The notes under the pieces: model-generated
What the model was told of the DNA's origin: nothing
Seen by the model: the letters and a program-made list of their open reading frames with translations, nothing else
Databases searched by the model: none
Assembly: GCF_000967965.1 (NCBI RefSeq)
Contig: NZ_LACC01000025.1
Span: 103,792-167,791, forward strand
DNA from: Pseudomonas fluorescens
GTDB lineage: Bacteria; Pseudomonadota; Gammaproteobacteria; Pseudomonadales; Pseudomonadaceae
Length of the DNA stretch: 64,000 nt
Reading direction: 5' to 3'
Program-made: the position numbers and the translations under genes
Part shown: positions 8,031 through 17,341 of the stretch, piece after piece
Numbering within the stretch: position 1 is the first letter of the stretch
Layout: each line of letters begins with the position of its first letter

Positions 8031-9287
8031 TTAGTAGTCAATCGGGTCGCGGATGATCGGGCAGGTCATGCAATGGCCGCCGCCCCGTCCCCGGCCGAGT
8101 TCGCCGGCGCTGATGGTGATCACTTCCACACCGGCCTTGCGCATCAGGGTGTTGGTGTAGGTATTGCGGTCGTAGCCGATGACCACGCCCGGTTCCACGG
8201 CCACTACGTTGTTGCCGTCGTCCCATTGCTCGCGTTCGGCGGCGAAGCTGTTGCCGCCGGTTTCCACCACGCGCAACGCTTTGAGGTTCAGGGCCTGGGC
8301 GACGGTGTCGAGGAAGTTGGTTTCTTCGCGACGAATGTCGATGCCGCCCGCCTTGCTTTCATCGGGACGCAGGGTGAAGGCGACAATCTGGTTCACCACT
8401 TCCGGGAAGATCGTGACGAGGTCGCGATCACAGAAGCTGAACACGGTGTCCAGGTGCATCGCCGCGCGGGATTTCGGCAGGCCGGCGACGATCACTTTCT
8501 CGACCGCCTTGTTTTTGAACAGGTTCACCGCCAGTTGGGCAATGGCCTGGCGCGACGAGCGTTCGCCCATGCCGATCAACACCACGCCGTTGCCGATCGG
8601 CATCACATCACCGCCCTCAAGGGTGGAGTTGCCGTGGTCTTTGTCCGGGTCGCCGTACCAGATCTGGAAGTCGGCGTTGGTGAACTCGGGGTGGAACTTG
8701 TAGATGGCGGTGGTCAGCAGGGTTTCCTGACGGCGCGCCGGCCAGTACATCGGGTTGAGGGTGACGCCACCGTAGATCCAGCAGGTGGTATCGCGGGTGA
8801 ACTGGGTGTTGGGCAGCGGCGGCAGGATGAAGCTGGAGTTGCCGAGGAAGTCGCGGAACATCTCGATGGCCTTGCCGCCGAAACTGGTGGGCAAATCATC
8901 GCCTGATACGCCGCCGATCAGGAACTCGGCGATGTGACGTGGCTCCAGGCTGCGCAGCCACGACGCGGTTTCGTTGATCAGGCCCAGGCCCACCGAGTTG
9001 GCGGTGATCTTGCGTTCCAGAATCCAGTCCAGGGCTTCGGGAATGGCGACGATGTCGGTCAGCAGGTTGTGCATTTCCAGTACATCGACGTTGCGTTCGC
9101 GCATCTTGGTGACGAAGTCGAAGTGGTCGCGCTTGGCCTGGGCCACCCACAGCACATCGTCGAACAGCAGTTCATCGCAGTTGTTCGGGGTCAGCCGCTG
9201 ATGGGCCAGGCCGGGGGAGCAAACCATGACTTTGCGCAGTTTGCCGGCTTCGGAATGGACGCCGTACTTAACTTTTTCCTTGGTCAT
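8031..9287 (-). CDS. arcA: Arginine deiminase
   Basis: This enzyme hydrolyses arginine to citrulline and ammonia. It has 418 residues, as in P. aeruginosa. The catalytic cysteine is residue 406 in GGGHCMTCP, and the N-terminal substrate loop around VHSEAGKLRKVMVCSPG is intact. GGAGGAT precedes the ATG. The gene lies between arcD and arcB and is probably transcribed from the arcD promoter under ANR control at low oxygen. Confidence 0.97.
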   Translation of the reverse strand: MTKEKVKYGVHSEAGKLRKVMVCSPGLAHQRLTPNNCDELLFDDVLWVAQAKRDHFDFVTKMRERNVDVLEMHNLLTDIVAIPEALDWILERKITANSVGLGLINETASWLRSLEPRHIAEFLIGGVSGDDLPTSFGGKAIEMFRDFLGNSSFILPPLPNTQFTRDTTCWIYGGVTLNPMYWPARRQETLLTTAIYKFHPEFTNADFQIWYGDPDKDHGNSTLEGGDVMPIGNGVVLIGMGERSSRQAIAQLAVNLFKNKAVEKVIVAGLPKSRAAMHLDTVFSFCDRDLVTIFPEVVNQIVAFTLRPDESKAGGIDIRREETNFLDTVAQALNLKALRVVETGGNSFAAEREQWDDGNNVVAVEPGVVIGYDRNTYTNTLMRKAGVEVITISAGELGRGRGGGHCMTCPIIRDPIDY

Positions 9288-9320
9288 TACAGTGATCCTC
9301 CAGATGACAAAACAGGGTAG

Positions 9321-10748
9321 TTACAGAGTCAGGAAACCGTCGTAGAGACCGTAGGCCGCCACCACGGCGCCGACGACCACCGCAGCGAAAATCAGCTTCT
9401 CGACGTTGGTGAAAACCGGTTTGTTGATTTCCAGCTTGGCCTTGGCGAACAGGATTACGCCGGGGGCGTAGAGCAGGGCGGACAGCAGCAGGTACTTGAT
9501 GCCGCCGGCGTACAGCAGCCAGATCGCGTAGATCACGGCCACGGCACCGATGATGAGATCCTTCTGCCGCTCGCCCGCCGCGCCTTCGTAGCTTTCGCCA
9601 CGCACCGCCAACAGCAACGCATAGGCCGCCGACCACAGGTAAGGCACCAGGATCATCGAGGTGGCGAGGTAGATCAGCGACAGGTAAGTGCTGGCGGAGA
9701 ACAGTGTGATGATCAGGAAAACCTGCACCATGGCGTTGGTCAGCCACAGCGCGTTGACCGGTACATGGTTGGCGTTTTCCTTGCGCAAAAACGCCGGCAT
9801 GGTGTGGTCCTTGGCAGCGGCGAACATGATCTCCGCGCACAGCAGCACCCACGACAGCAACGCCCCCAGCAACGAGATGATCAAACCGACGCTGATCAGC
9901 ACCGCACCCCAGTGACCGACCACGTGTTCCAGCACGGCGGCCATCGACGGGTTCTGCAGTTTGGCCAGTTCCGGCTGGGTCATGATCCCCAGCGACAGCA
10001 CGTTGACCAGAACCAAAAACAACAGCACGGTGACAAAGCCGATCACGGTGGCTTTACCCACATCGCTGCGTTTTTCCGCGCGGGCCGAAAAGATGCTCGC
10101 GCCTTCGATGCCGATGAACACCCACACGGTGACCAGCATCATCTTGCGCACCTGGTCCATCACGCTGCCCAGGTCCGGGTTCTTCAGGCCCCAGATATCG
10201 GCGGTGAAGATGTCCAGTTTGAAGGCGAACAACGCAATCAACATGAACAGCAGCAGCGGCACAATCTTGGCGACGGTGGTCACCAGGTTGATGAACGCTG
10301 CTTCCTTTATTCCCCGTAATACGAGGAAATGTACGGCCCAGAGCAGCACCGAGGCGCCGATCACGGCGGCAGGGGTATTCCCCTCCCCAAATAGCGGAAA
10401 GAAGTAGCCGAGCGTGCTGAACAGCAAGACGAAGTAGCCAACGTTGCCCAGCCAGGCACTGATCCAGTACCCCCAGGCGGACGAGAAGCCCATGTAGTCG
10501 CCGAAACCGGCCTTGGCGTAGGCGTAGACCCCGCCATCCAGATCGGGTTTGCGGTTGGCCAGGGTCTGGAACACGAACGCCAGGGTGAGCATGCCGACGG
10601 CGGTGATTGCCCAACCGATCAGAATGGCGCCGACATCCGCGCTGGCCGCCATGTTTTGTGGCAAGGAAAAGATCCCGCCACCAATCATCGAACCCACGAC
10701 TAACGCAACCAGCGCGCCGAGTTTCAGTTTTCCGGGAGCTTCAGACAT
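9321..10748 (-). CDS. arcD: Arginine/ornithine antiporter, operon copy
   Basis: This inner-membrane APC-superfamily exchanger brings in arginine and exports ornithine. It has 475 residues with about 12-13 membrane helices; the first carries GSMIGGGIFSLPQNMA, the substrate-binding unwound helix of the family. GGAG lies seven bases before the ATG. It is the first gene of arcDABC. A second gene of the same length and near-identical sequence faces away from it across a 441-base gap, so one is a duplicate. Confidence 0.95.
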   Translation of the reverse strand: MSEAPGKLKLGALVALVVGSMIGGGIFSLPQNMAASADVGAILIGWAITAVGMLTLAFVFQTLANRKPDLDGGVYAYAKAGFGDYMGFSSAWGYWISAWLGNVGYFVLLFSTLGYFFPLFGEGNTPAAVIGASVLLWAVHFLVLRGIKEAAFINLVTTVAKIVPLLLFMLIALFAFKLDIFTADIWGLKNPDLGSVMDQVRKMMLVTVWVFIGIEGASIFSARAEKRSDVGKATVIGFVTVLLFLVLVNVLSLGIMTQPELAKLQNPSMAAVLEHVVGHWGAVLISVGLIISLLGALLSWVLLCAEIMFAAAKDHTMPAFLRKENANHVPVNALWLTNAMVQVFLIITLFSASTYLSLIYLATSMILVPYLWSAAYALLLAVRGESYEGAAGERQKDLIIGAVAVIYAIWLLYAGGIKYLLLSALLYAPGVILFAKAKLEINKPVFTNVEKLIFAAVVVGAVVAAYGLYDGFLTL

Positions 10749-11189
10749 TGCATGACTCCAATGCAGGAGAAGAGAGGCAACAGACTAATTCCGTTGGCTA
10801 TCCAATCAGCTGACTTAGATCACTAAATGAGAGCGTTCCCAGTTTCTTGGCGGAGTGCCATCATTTGCAAGGCGGCTGCCTGTAGCGCTTGTTCTAGAGC
10901 CTTTTGTACATTATTTAAATAATTTTAGAGTTTGTTTCGAATTATGACGCTAGTTGGTTTTTCAGAATTCGCAAATTTTACCAGCGGGTTTTTTGTACGA
11001 AATTGATGTATTGGAAAAACGTATACAACAAATGATTATAACGGCGCCTCTAATAGCCGTTTTGTGCAAGTAAAAATACGCATGTTGGCGTTATCCAATA
11101 AACGTTATTACTCTTCAACAGTTTAGTTGACGCCTGTTATGTGACGATCTCGCGGCAGTTGTCACCCCCACAGAAATGGAGATGCAACG
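10749..11189. other. Divergent control region between the two arcD genes
   Basis: This 441-base gap holds no gene. An ANR/FNR-type box lies near the operon copy. The middle (about 10905-11110) is markedly AT-rich compared with its surroundings and carries several TA-rich tracts. I see no clear ANR box on the side of the second copy. Confidence 0.7.
10810..10823 (-). promoter_or_regulatory. Candidate ANR/FNR box of arcDABC
   Basis: CTGAC-TTAG-ATCAC keeps the TGA-N6-TCA core of the ANR/FNR consensus TTGAT-N4-ATCAA. It is centred about 68 bases upstream of the arcD ATG. A class II position (-41.5) would put the start near 10775, with a TA...T hexamer at 10782-10787 as the -10. Oxygen-controlled arc expression via ANR is known in Pseudomonas. 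Confidence 0.55.
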
Positions 11190-12617
11190 ATGGCGCAATC
11201 ACCGAACAAGCTTCGCCTGAGCGCATTGATCGCGTTGGTGGTGGGTTCGATGATCGGCGGCGGGATTTTTTCCCTGCCGCAAAACATGGCGGCCAGGGCC
11301 GATGCCGGGGCGATCCTGATCGGTTGGGCAATCACCGCCGTCGGCATGCTCACCCTGGCATTCGTGTTCCAGACCCTGGCCAATCGCAAGCCGGAGTTGG
11401 ACTCCGGGGTGTACGCCTATGCCAAGGCCGGGTTCGGCGACTACATGGGCTTCTCGTCCGCCTGGGGCTACTGGATCAGCGCCTGGCTGGGCAACGTCGG
11501 CTACTTTGTGCTGCTGTTCAGCACCCTCGGTTACTTCGTTCCGGTCTTTGGCGAAGGCAACACGCCGATCGCCATCGTCTGCGCTTCGGTGCTGCTCTGG
11601 ACCGTGCATTTTGTGGTGATGCGCGGGATCAAGGAGGCGGCGTTCATCAACCAGGTGACCACGGTGGCCAAGATCGTGCCGCTGATCATGTTCATCGTGA
11701 TTGCCGCCGTGGCGTTCAAGGCGGACATCTTTACCCTCGATATCTGGGGGCGCAATAACCCGGAGTTCGGCAGCGTGATGGATCAGGTCCGGCACATGAT
11801 GCTGGTCACCGTGTTCGTGTTCATCGGTATCGAGGGCGCCAGTGTCTATTCGGCCCGGGCAGAGAAACGCTCCGACGTGGGCCGGGCGACGGTGATCGGG
11901 TTCATTGGGGTGTTGGCGCTGCTGGTGCTGGTGAACGTGTTGTCGCTGGGGATCATGACCCAGCCGCAACTGGCAAAACTGCAGAACCCCTCGCTGGCGG
12001 CGGTGCTTGAACATATCGTCGGCCCCAGGGGCGCGTTACTGATCAGTGTCGGCCTGGCGATCTCGCTGTTGGGGGCCTTGTTGTCCTGGGCACTGCTGTG
12101 CGCCGAAATCCTGTTCGCCACGGCGAAAGACAAGACCATGCCGGCATTCCTGACCAAGGAAAACGCCAACCATGTGCCGGTCAATGCGATGTGGCTGACC
12201 AACTCGATGATCCAGCTGTTCCTGCTGATCACCCTGTTTTCCGCCGGCACCTACACCAGTCTGATTTATCTGGCGTCCTCGATGATTCTGGTGCCGTACC
12301 TGTGGTCGGCGGCCTATGCGGTGTTGTTGTGCACACGGGGTGAAACCTATCAACAGGCACCCGCCGAGCGGATCAAGGATTTGCTGATCGGTGGCATCGC
12401 CCTGGGTTACGCGGTGTGGTTGCTGTATGCCGGCGGCCTGAAGTATTTGCTGCTGTCGGCGCTGCTGTATGCACCGGGTGTGATCCTGTTTGCCAAGGCA
12501 CGTAATGAGCAGGGCAAACCACTGTTCACGGTGGTCGAGAAAGGCATTTTCACCTGTGTCATCGGTGGTGCTGGGCTGGCGGCTTATGGGTTGTACAGCG
12601 GGGTGCTCAGCCTGTGA
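11190..12617 (+). CDS. arcD: Second arginine/ornithine antiporter paralogue
   Basis: This is a 475-residue APC-family transporter that aligns without gaps to the operon ArcD over its whole length, including GSMIGGGIFSLPQNMA and the C-terminal LLLSALLYAPGVILFAKA block. It probably exchanges arginine for ornithine as well, but a different partner amino acid is possible. GGAG lies eight bases before the ATG. It is divergent from arcDABC and followed by a glycosylase gene whose GTG overlaps this stop codon. Confidence 0.88.
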   Translation: MAQSPNKLRLSALIALVVGSMIGGGIFSLPQNMAARADAGAILIGWAITAVGMLTLAFVFQTLANRKPELDSGVYAYAKAGFGDYMGFSSAWGYWISAWLGNVGYFVLLFSTLGYFVPVFGEGNTPIAIVCASVLLWTVHFVVMRGIKEAAFINQVTTVAKIVPLIMFIVIAAVAFKADIFTLDIWGRNNPEFGSVMDQVRHMMLVTVFVFIGIEGASVYSARAEKRSDVGRATVIGFIGVLALLVLVNVLSLGIMTQPQLAKLQNPSLAAVLEHIVGPRGALLISVGLAISLLGALLSWALLCAEILFATAKDKTMPAFLTKENANHVPVNAMWLTNSMIQLFLLITLFSAGTYTSLIYLASSMILVPYLWSAAYAVLLCTRGETYQQAPAERIKDLLIGGIALGYAVWLLYAGGLKYLLLSALLYAPGVILFAKARNEQGKPLFTVVEKGIFTCVIGGAGLAAYGLYSGVLSL

Positions 12618-13477
12618 GGTTGTTGCTGGCGTACCAGCCGCCCTATGACTGGCCGGCGTTGCTGGGGTTCTTGTCGGCGCGGACGATCGTTGGCCTGGAA
12701 ACCGTGGTCGAGGGTGTCTACTCGCGCAGCATCGACTTGCATGGCGTTCACGGTACGTTTTCGATCCAGCCTGCTGCATCCGATGCACTTGAGCTGAGCC
12801 TGGACTTTCCGGATGCTGCTGCCGTGCCCGAGATCGTTGCGCGAGTGCGGCGAATGTTCGACCTGGATGCCGACCTGTCCGCAATTCACCGGCACCTGAC
12901 GGTTGATCCGCTGATGGCGCGGTTGATTACCGAACGCCCGGGCCTGCGCGTACCGGGGGCATGGGATGGGCTGGAACTGGCGATCCGTGCGGTACTGGGG
13001 CAGCAGATTACGGTAGTGGCGGCGATCCGGTTGGCGGGCAAACTGGTTGCGCAGTACGGCACGCCGTTAAGTTCAGCACTGCCGGGATTGACCCACGCTT
13101 TTCCCCAGGCCAGCGTTTTGGCGGACGCAGATCTGGCAGCGCTGGGCATGCCGAAAAGCCGAGGCCGGACGTTGTCGGGTGTGGCTCAGGCGTTACTCGA
13201 TGATCCGCGATTATTCGAGCCCGGTCAGGACGATGGTATTGCGCGGTTGCTGGCGTTGCACGGGATTGGTGACTGGACGGCGCAATACATTGCCTTGCGT
13301 CAGTTGCGGGAGTTGGATGGGTTTCCCAATGGCGACGTGGGGCTGATCAATGCGCTGGCGGCGCTGGAGGGTGGGCCGGTGACAGCGAAGCAGCTGTTGT
13401 TGCGGGCTGAAGGGTGGCGGCCGTATCGAGGGTATGCGGCGCAGGTGCTGTGGACTTCGTTGAGTCGGGCGGACTGA
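12614..13477 (+). CDS. alkA: DNA-3-methyladenine glycosylase II (AlkA type)
   Basis: This base-excision enzyme removes alkylated bases from DNA. It has 287 residues: an AlkA N-terminal domain (about 1-110), then a helix-hairpin-helix-GPD domain with LLALHGIGDWTAQYIALR as the HhH and the aspartate of FPNGDVGL as the likely catalytic residue. There is no Ada domain. It starts with GTG overlapping the TGA of the second arcD (GTGA), suggesting coupled translation, and no strong ribosome site of its own is seen. Confidence 0.88.
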   Translation: MRLLLAYQPPYDWPALLGFLSARTIVGLETVVEGVYSRSIDLHGVHGTFSIQPAASDALELSLDFPDAAAVPEIVARVRRMFDLDADLSAIHRHLTVDPLMARLITERPGLRVPGAWDGLELAIRAVLGQQITVVAAIRLAGKLVAQYGTPLSSALPGLTHAFPQASVLADADLAALGMPKSRGRTLSGVAQALLDDPRLFEPGQDDGIARLLALHGIGDWTAQYIALRQLRELDGFPNGDVGLINALAALEGGPVTAKQLLLRAEGWRPYRGYAAQVLWTSLSRAD

Positions 13478-13510
13478 GCTGATCCGGTTTTTGTGGTGCT
13501 GTTTCGGGCA

Positions 13511-13534
13511 CCATCGCGAGCTTGCTCGCGATGG
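13511..13534. repeat. REP hairpin between convergent genes
   Basis: Palindrome CCATCGCGAGC-TT-GCTCGCGATGG, a single REP-type hairpin between the 3' ends of alkA and the CoA transferase gene; it may serve as a bidirectional terminator. Confidence 0.8.
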
Positions 13535-13548
13535 CTATCTAAAACTCA

Positions 13549-14895
13549 CTACCACTGCGCGCGATGTGAACCCAATTCGGTTGCCGGTAGCGCCCATTGC
13601 AACGGTGTCCCAGTTATCTTCAAAGGAGCGTGCAATCGGTGCGCCGCCCCCCACGGTGTCTGCTCCACCATCAACCGCTGATCCTGCTCATCTTCCGCAC
13701 GTAACGCTTCAATCGTCCCCGGCCCATGCTCGATCAACAACCTCGCCGTACGCGCCAACGACAATCGCGCCGAGCCCCCCGTACCGTCGTTCAACCGCTG
13801 TGCCAACAACCGGATCGCACTGGCTGCCATCAAATACCCGGTGGCGTGATCGAGGGCTTGCACCGGCAATGGCGTCGGCTTGTCCGCCTGCTTCCAGCGC
13901 ATGCCCGCTTCGGCAATGCCACTGCTCATCTGCACCAGGCTGTCGAAGCCCCGCCGGTTTTGCCAGGGGCCGCTCCAGCCATAGGCGTTGAGGCAGACAT
14001 CGATCAGGCCGGGGTTCAGTCGTCGGCGTTCATTCATGCCCAGGTCAAGTCGCTCCAGCGCATCGGCGCGATAGCCGTGGAGCAGAATGTCGGCATCCTT
14101 GAGCAGGCATTCGAATACGGCGCGGTCGGATTTGTCGTTCAGATCAAGTCGCGCGCAGCGTTTTCCCAGGGTGACTTCCGGCACCACCCCGGGCTCGTTC
14201 CAGGTTGACGGGTCGATGCGCAAGACATCGGCGCCCAAGCCTGCCAGAAAGCGACTGGCGATGGGGCCTGCCAGTACTCGGGTCAAGTCCAGCACCTTGA
14301 TGCCGGCCAATGGGCGAGCAACCGTGCCTGTCCACGGTTTGCCGTTCTGGCTTGGGTGGTTGGCGAACTGAATCAAGGGTTCGGCATTCACTGCCTGGCC
14401 TTGAGGATGGACCTGCCATTGTTCCCAGGTGCGCATTTCGGCAGCACAACCACCGGCATCGACCACCGCCTGCTCCAGCTCGCTTTTCGCCCATCGAGCC
14501 ACTTGGCCGGCCATCGCTGCGCGGTCGGTACAGGCACCGAGCACGCTTTCGGCAGCGGTGCGGTGATGGGACGCGTTGGTGTGCAGGCGAATCCAGCCAT
14601 CGCGGGTGGCGTAGTCACCGGCGATCGGGTCCCACAACGGCGGAACGCTCCAGCCAAGCGGGCGAATCGAGGTTGCGAACCAGAATGATGCGAGGCGTCG
14701 GTCAACTTCAAGGTCGGGCAGGTGCCCGGTTTGCTGGTGCAGCAGTTCGCTGGCGGCCTGGCCTGCGGCAGCGATGCTGGCGCAGGCCAGATCCGTGACG
14801 GCAAACGCCGAGGGCAGGGCGCCGCTGGATGTGAACGGAATCGAGGTGTGAGGCAAACCGAGTGCGGCTTGAATGGACGTGAGCAGATCAGTCAT
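13549..14895 (-). CDS. CaiB/BaiF family (family III) CoA transferase
   Basis: This enzyme moves coenzyme A between carboxylic acids; the substrate is unknown. It has 448 residues. The family core starts near residue 195 at LAGIKVLDLTRVLAGPIASRFLAGLGADVLRI, and the aspartate in QALDHATG is in the position of the catalytic Asp that forms the glutamyl/aspartyl-CoA anhydride. The first 190 residues form an additional CaiB-like N-terminal part, giving a two-part chain. A strong GGAGGG lies before the ATG. No pathway partner sits next to it. Confidence 0.85.
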   Translation of the reverse strand: MTDLLTSIQAALGLPHTSIPFTSSGALPSAFAVTDLACASIAAAGQAASELLHQQTGHLPDLEVDRRLASFWFATSIRPLGWSVPPLWDPIAGDYATRDGWIRLHTNASHHRTAAESVLGACTDRAAMAGQVARWAKSELEQAVVDAGGCAAEMRTWEQWQVHPQGQAVNAEPLIQFANHPSQNGKPWTGTVARPLAGIKVLDLTRVLAGPIASRFLAGLGADVLRIDPSTWNEPGVVPEVTLGKRCARLDLNDKSDRAVFECLLKDADILLHGYRADALERLDLGMNERRRLNPGLIDVCLNAYGWSGPWQNRRGFDSLVQMSSGIAEAGMRWKQADKPTPLPVQALDHATGYLMAASAIRLLAQRLNDGTGGSARLSLARTARLLIEHGPGTIEALRAEDEQDQRLMVEQTPWGAAHRLHAPLKITGTPLQWALPATELGSHRAQW

Positions 14896-14960
14896 CGAAG
14901 GGCCCTCCGGAGCGAGAGCCAGATCTTAGTTCAAAAAATTCCAGGTCAGATGAAATCCCT

Positions 14961-14986
14961 CTGTGGGAGCGAGCTTGCTCCCACAG
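14961..14986. repeat. REP-type hairpin
   Basis: CTGTGGGAGC and GCTCCCACAG arms around a six-base loop, downstream of the chemoreceptor gene. It may end that transcript; no U-tract is seen. Confidence 0.7.
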
Positions 14987-15002
14987 GGGATGTGGCGATT
15001 TT

Positions 15003-17141
15003 TTAAACGCGGAACTGATCCATCAACTTCATCTGGTGAGTGGTCAGGGAGTTGAGCTGGCTGCTGATCTGCGCCGATTCCGTGGCCTGGCCAGTCAGGG
15101 TTTCGGTGACGGTGCGGATCGCCGAGACGTTGCGGTTTACCTCTTCGGCGACTGCGCTTTGCTGCTCGGCGGCGCTGGCGATTTGCAGGTTCATGTCGCT
15201 GATCACGGTGACCGCGTCGCTGATCTTGCCCAAGGCCTGGACCGCCTGCTGGATCTGCCCGGCGTTGCTGTGGGCCTGGGTCTGGCTTGAGTGCATGGTG
15301 GCGACCACGCCGCGGGTGCCGGACTGGATGCGTTCGATCACCAGGCGAATTTCTTCCACCGAATCCTGGGTGCGTTTGGCCAGGTTGCGCACTTCATCGG
15401 CAACCACCGCGAAGCCACGACCGCTTTCACCGGCTCGGGCGGCTTCGATGGCGGCGTTGAGCGCCAGCAGGTTGGTTTGCTCGGCGATGCTGCGAATCAC
15501 CTCCAGCACCGAACCGATCTGTTCGCTGTTGACCGCCAGGGCTTCGACTTCGGTCACGGCCTTGCTGACTTCTTCGGCCAGTTGATTGATGTCGCGGGTG
15601 CTGCGCTCGATGATCGACATGCCGTCGCGGGCCGACTGGTCGGCACCCTTGGCGGCGTTGGCCGCGTTCGAGGCGCTGTTGGCGACATCGTGGGCGGTGG
15701 CGCTCATTTCGTTGGACGCCGTGGCGACCTGGTCGATTTCGCGGAACTGCACCTGCATGCCTTCACTGGTCTGGCGGGCGATTTCCGAAGACTGGTCGGC
15801 CGTGCCACGGGCATCGGTGATGCTTTGCTTGATCTGTGCGATGGTCGGCTGCAGCTTGTCGAGGAAACGGTTGAACCAGCTCACCAGTTCGCCCAGTTCG
15901 TCCTTCTTGCTGTAGTGCAGGCGCTGGGTCAGGTCGCCGTCACCGCTGGCAATCGCCTTGAGCATGTCGGCCACGCTGTTGATCGGGCGGGTCACGCCGG
16001 ACGCGGTGAGCCACATCAGCAACAACCCAAGCAGGCCGGCAATCACCGCCACCGACAGCGCCTTGAGCGTGCCGCTTTGCTGGGCATCGTCGAGTACCGC
16101 TTGCAGCTTCACCGAGTCGGCCAGCAGCACTTGTTTCGGCAGGTCGATCACCACGGCCCAGGCCTTGGCGTCGGCAATCGGGCTGACCGGGTACACCGCG
16201 CGGATCAGGTCGCCTTGCTGGAGAATCTTCGGCGCGCCATTCGCGAGCAACTGCAGGATGTCCTTGCCATCGCCGCCCAGGGTGTCGCCGATGTTCTTGC
16301 CGACTTTACCTGCATCGACGCTGTAGGCGGCCAGCACGCCGGTGCCGGAAACGATGAGCATGTGCCCGGCACTGTTGAACAGGTCGCGCTGGGAGTTGAC
16401 CGCCGCCGCTTGCAGGGCGTCGAGGGCGATGTCGATACCGACCACGCCGATGGACTTGCCATCCACCAGCAGCGGTACGGAAATGGTGGTCATCAACACT
16501 TCCTTGCCACCGACAGTATCGGCGTAGGGGTCGAGCAGGCAGGTGCGCTTGCTGTCCCGAGGGCAGGTGTACCAGACGTTGTATGGCGTGCCGCTGAGGT
16601 TCAGGGTGGTTTTGGTCATGTCCTCTTCGACCATGATCGTGTTGAGGGCATCCCCCCCGGCGCGGCTCCAGTACGTGGCGAAACGACCGATCTCGTTGGA
16701 TTGACGGGCGGCGTCATTGGCGAACTCGCTGTCCTTGCCGTCCAGGCCGTTGGGTTCGAACGCCAGCCAGATGCCCAGCACTTTGCCGTTGCGCTCGAAG
16801 GCGGTTTTCAGGCTCTGGTTCAACTCTTCACGCAGGGCGCCGGGTTCAAGGGAACGCTTGGCGGCCAGGTTACGCAAGTCCTGGATCTGGTCCGCGAGGG
16901 CGGTCACCACCGTCAGGGTTTCACCGAAGGTCTTCTGCACCCGCACCGCTTGCTCGGCGGCCTTGGCCTGAAGCAGATCCTGCACACTGGAGGTGAGCAT
17001 TCTGCTGCTGGAGTCGCTGACCAGGTCATCGTTCTGATTGGTCTGGTAGATGTTCATGCCCACTATCAAGGCGACTACGCCCAGCAGGCACAGACCGGAC
17101 AGCAGGACGATTTTCAGGCGGATGGACAGTGAGTCGAACAT
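15003..17141 (-). CDS. Methyl-accepting chemotaxis protein with periplasmic dCache sensor
   Basis: This transmembrane chemoreceptor has 712 residues: TM1 at about 10-31, a periplasmic double-Cache region (about 40-350), TM2 (about 358-380), HAMP (to about 435), and a cytoplasmic signalling domain with the hairpin NLLALNAAIEAARAGESGRGFAVVADEVRNLA. The ligand is unknown. The segment YNVWYTCPR...DPYAD is reminiscent of amine and amino-acid Cache receptors of Pseudomonas (PctA, McpU/TlpQ groups), but the full amino-acid motif is not clear. No C-terminal CheR-docking pentapeptide is seen. The gene stands alone. Confidence 0.93.
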   Translation of the reverse strand: MFDSLSIRLKIVLLSGLCLLGVVALIVGMNIYQTNQNDDLVSDSSSRMLTSSVQDLLQAKAAEQAVRVQKTFGETLTVVTALADQIQDLRNLAAKRSLEPGALREELNQSLKTAFERNGKVLGIWLAFEPNGLDGKDSEFANDAARQSNEIGRFATYWSRAGGDALNTIMVEEDMTKTTLNLSGTPYNVWYTCPRDSKRTCLLDPYADTVGGKEVLMTTISVPLLVDGKSIGVVGIDIALDALQAAAVNSQRDLFNSAGHMLIVSGTGVLAAYSVDAGKVGKNIGDTLGGDGKDILQLLANGAPKILQQGDLIRAVYPVSPIADAKAWAVVIDLPKQVLLADSVKLQAVLDDAQQSGTLKALSVAVIAGLLGLLLMWLTASGVTRPINSVADMLKAIASGDGDLTQRLHYSKKDELGELVSWFNRFLDKLQPTIAQIKQSITDARGTADQSSEIARQTSEGMQVQFREIDQVATASNEMSATAHDVANSASNAANAAKGADQSARDGMSIIERSTRDINQLAEEVSKAVTEVEALAVNSEQIGSVLEVIRSIAEQTNLLALNAAIEAARAGESGRGFAVVADEVRNLAKRTQDSVEEIRLVIERIQSGTRGVVATMHSSQTQAHSNAGQIQQAVQALGKISDAVTVISDMNLQIASAAEQQSAVAEEVNRNVSAIRTVTETLTGQATESAQISSQLNSLTTHQMKLMDQFRV

Positions 17142-17341
17142 AGGGCGAGCTCGCGAATGGATGAAGTGTTGGCTGTGGGCCGTTGCGGCTCACTCGCTAA
17201 ATCCATTTAGCGCCGATCAATGCACATCGGCGTGGCGTTGAGGTTACATGAGGGGCAACCCGACGAACGGTAATGGTTGAACGTTTGCGCAGGAAAATGT
17301 GCCGAAAAGCGCTTTAAAACGAAGAAATGTCGCGGAGTTGT

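Noticed and set aside
11127..11140. TTGAC-N4-GTTAT as an ANR box for the second arcD
   Set aside because: The right half does not fit and the site would leave a leader too short for the ribosome site.
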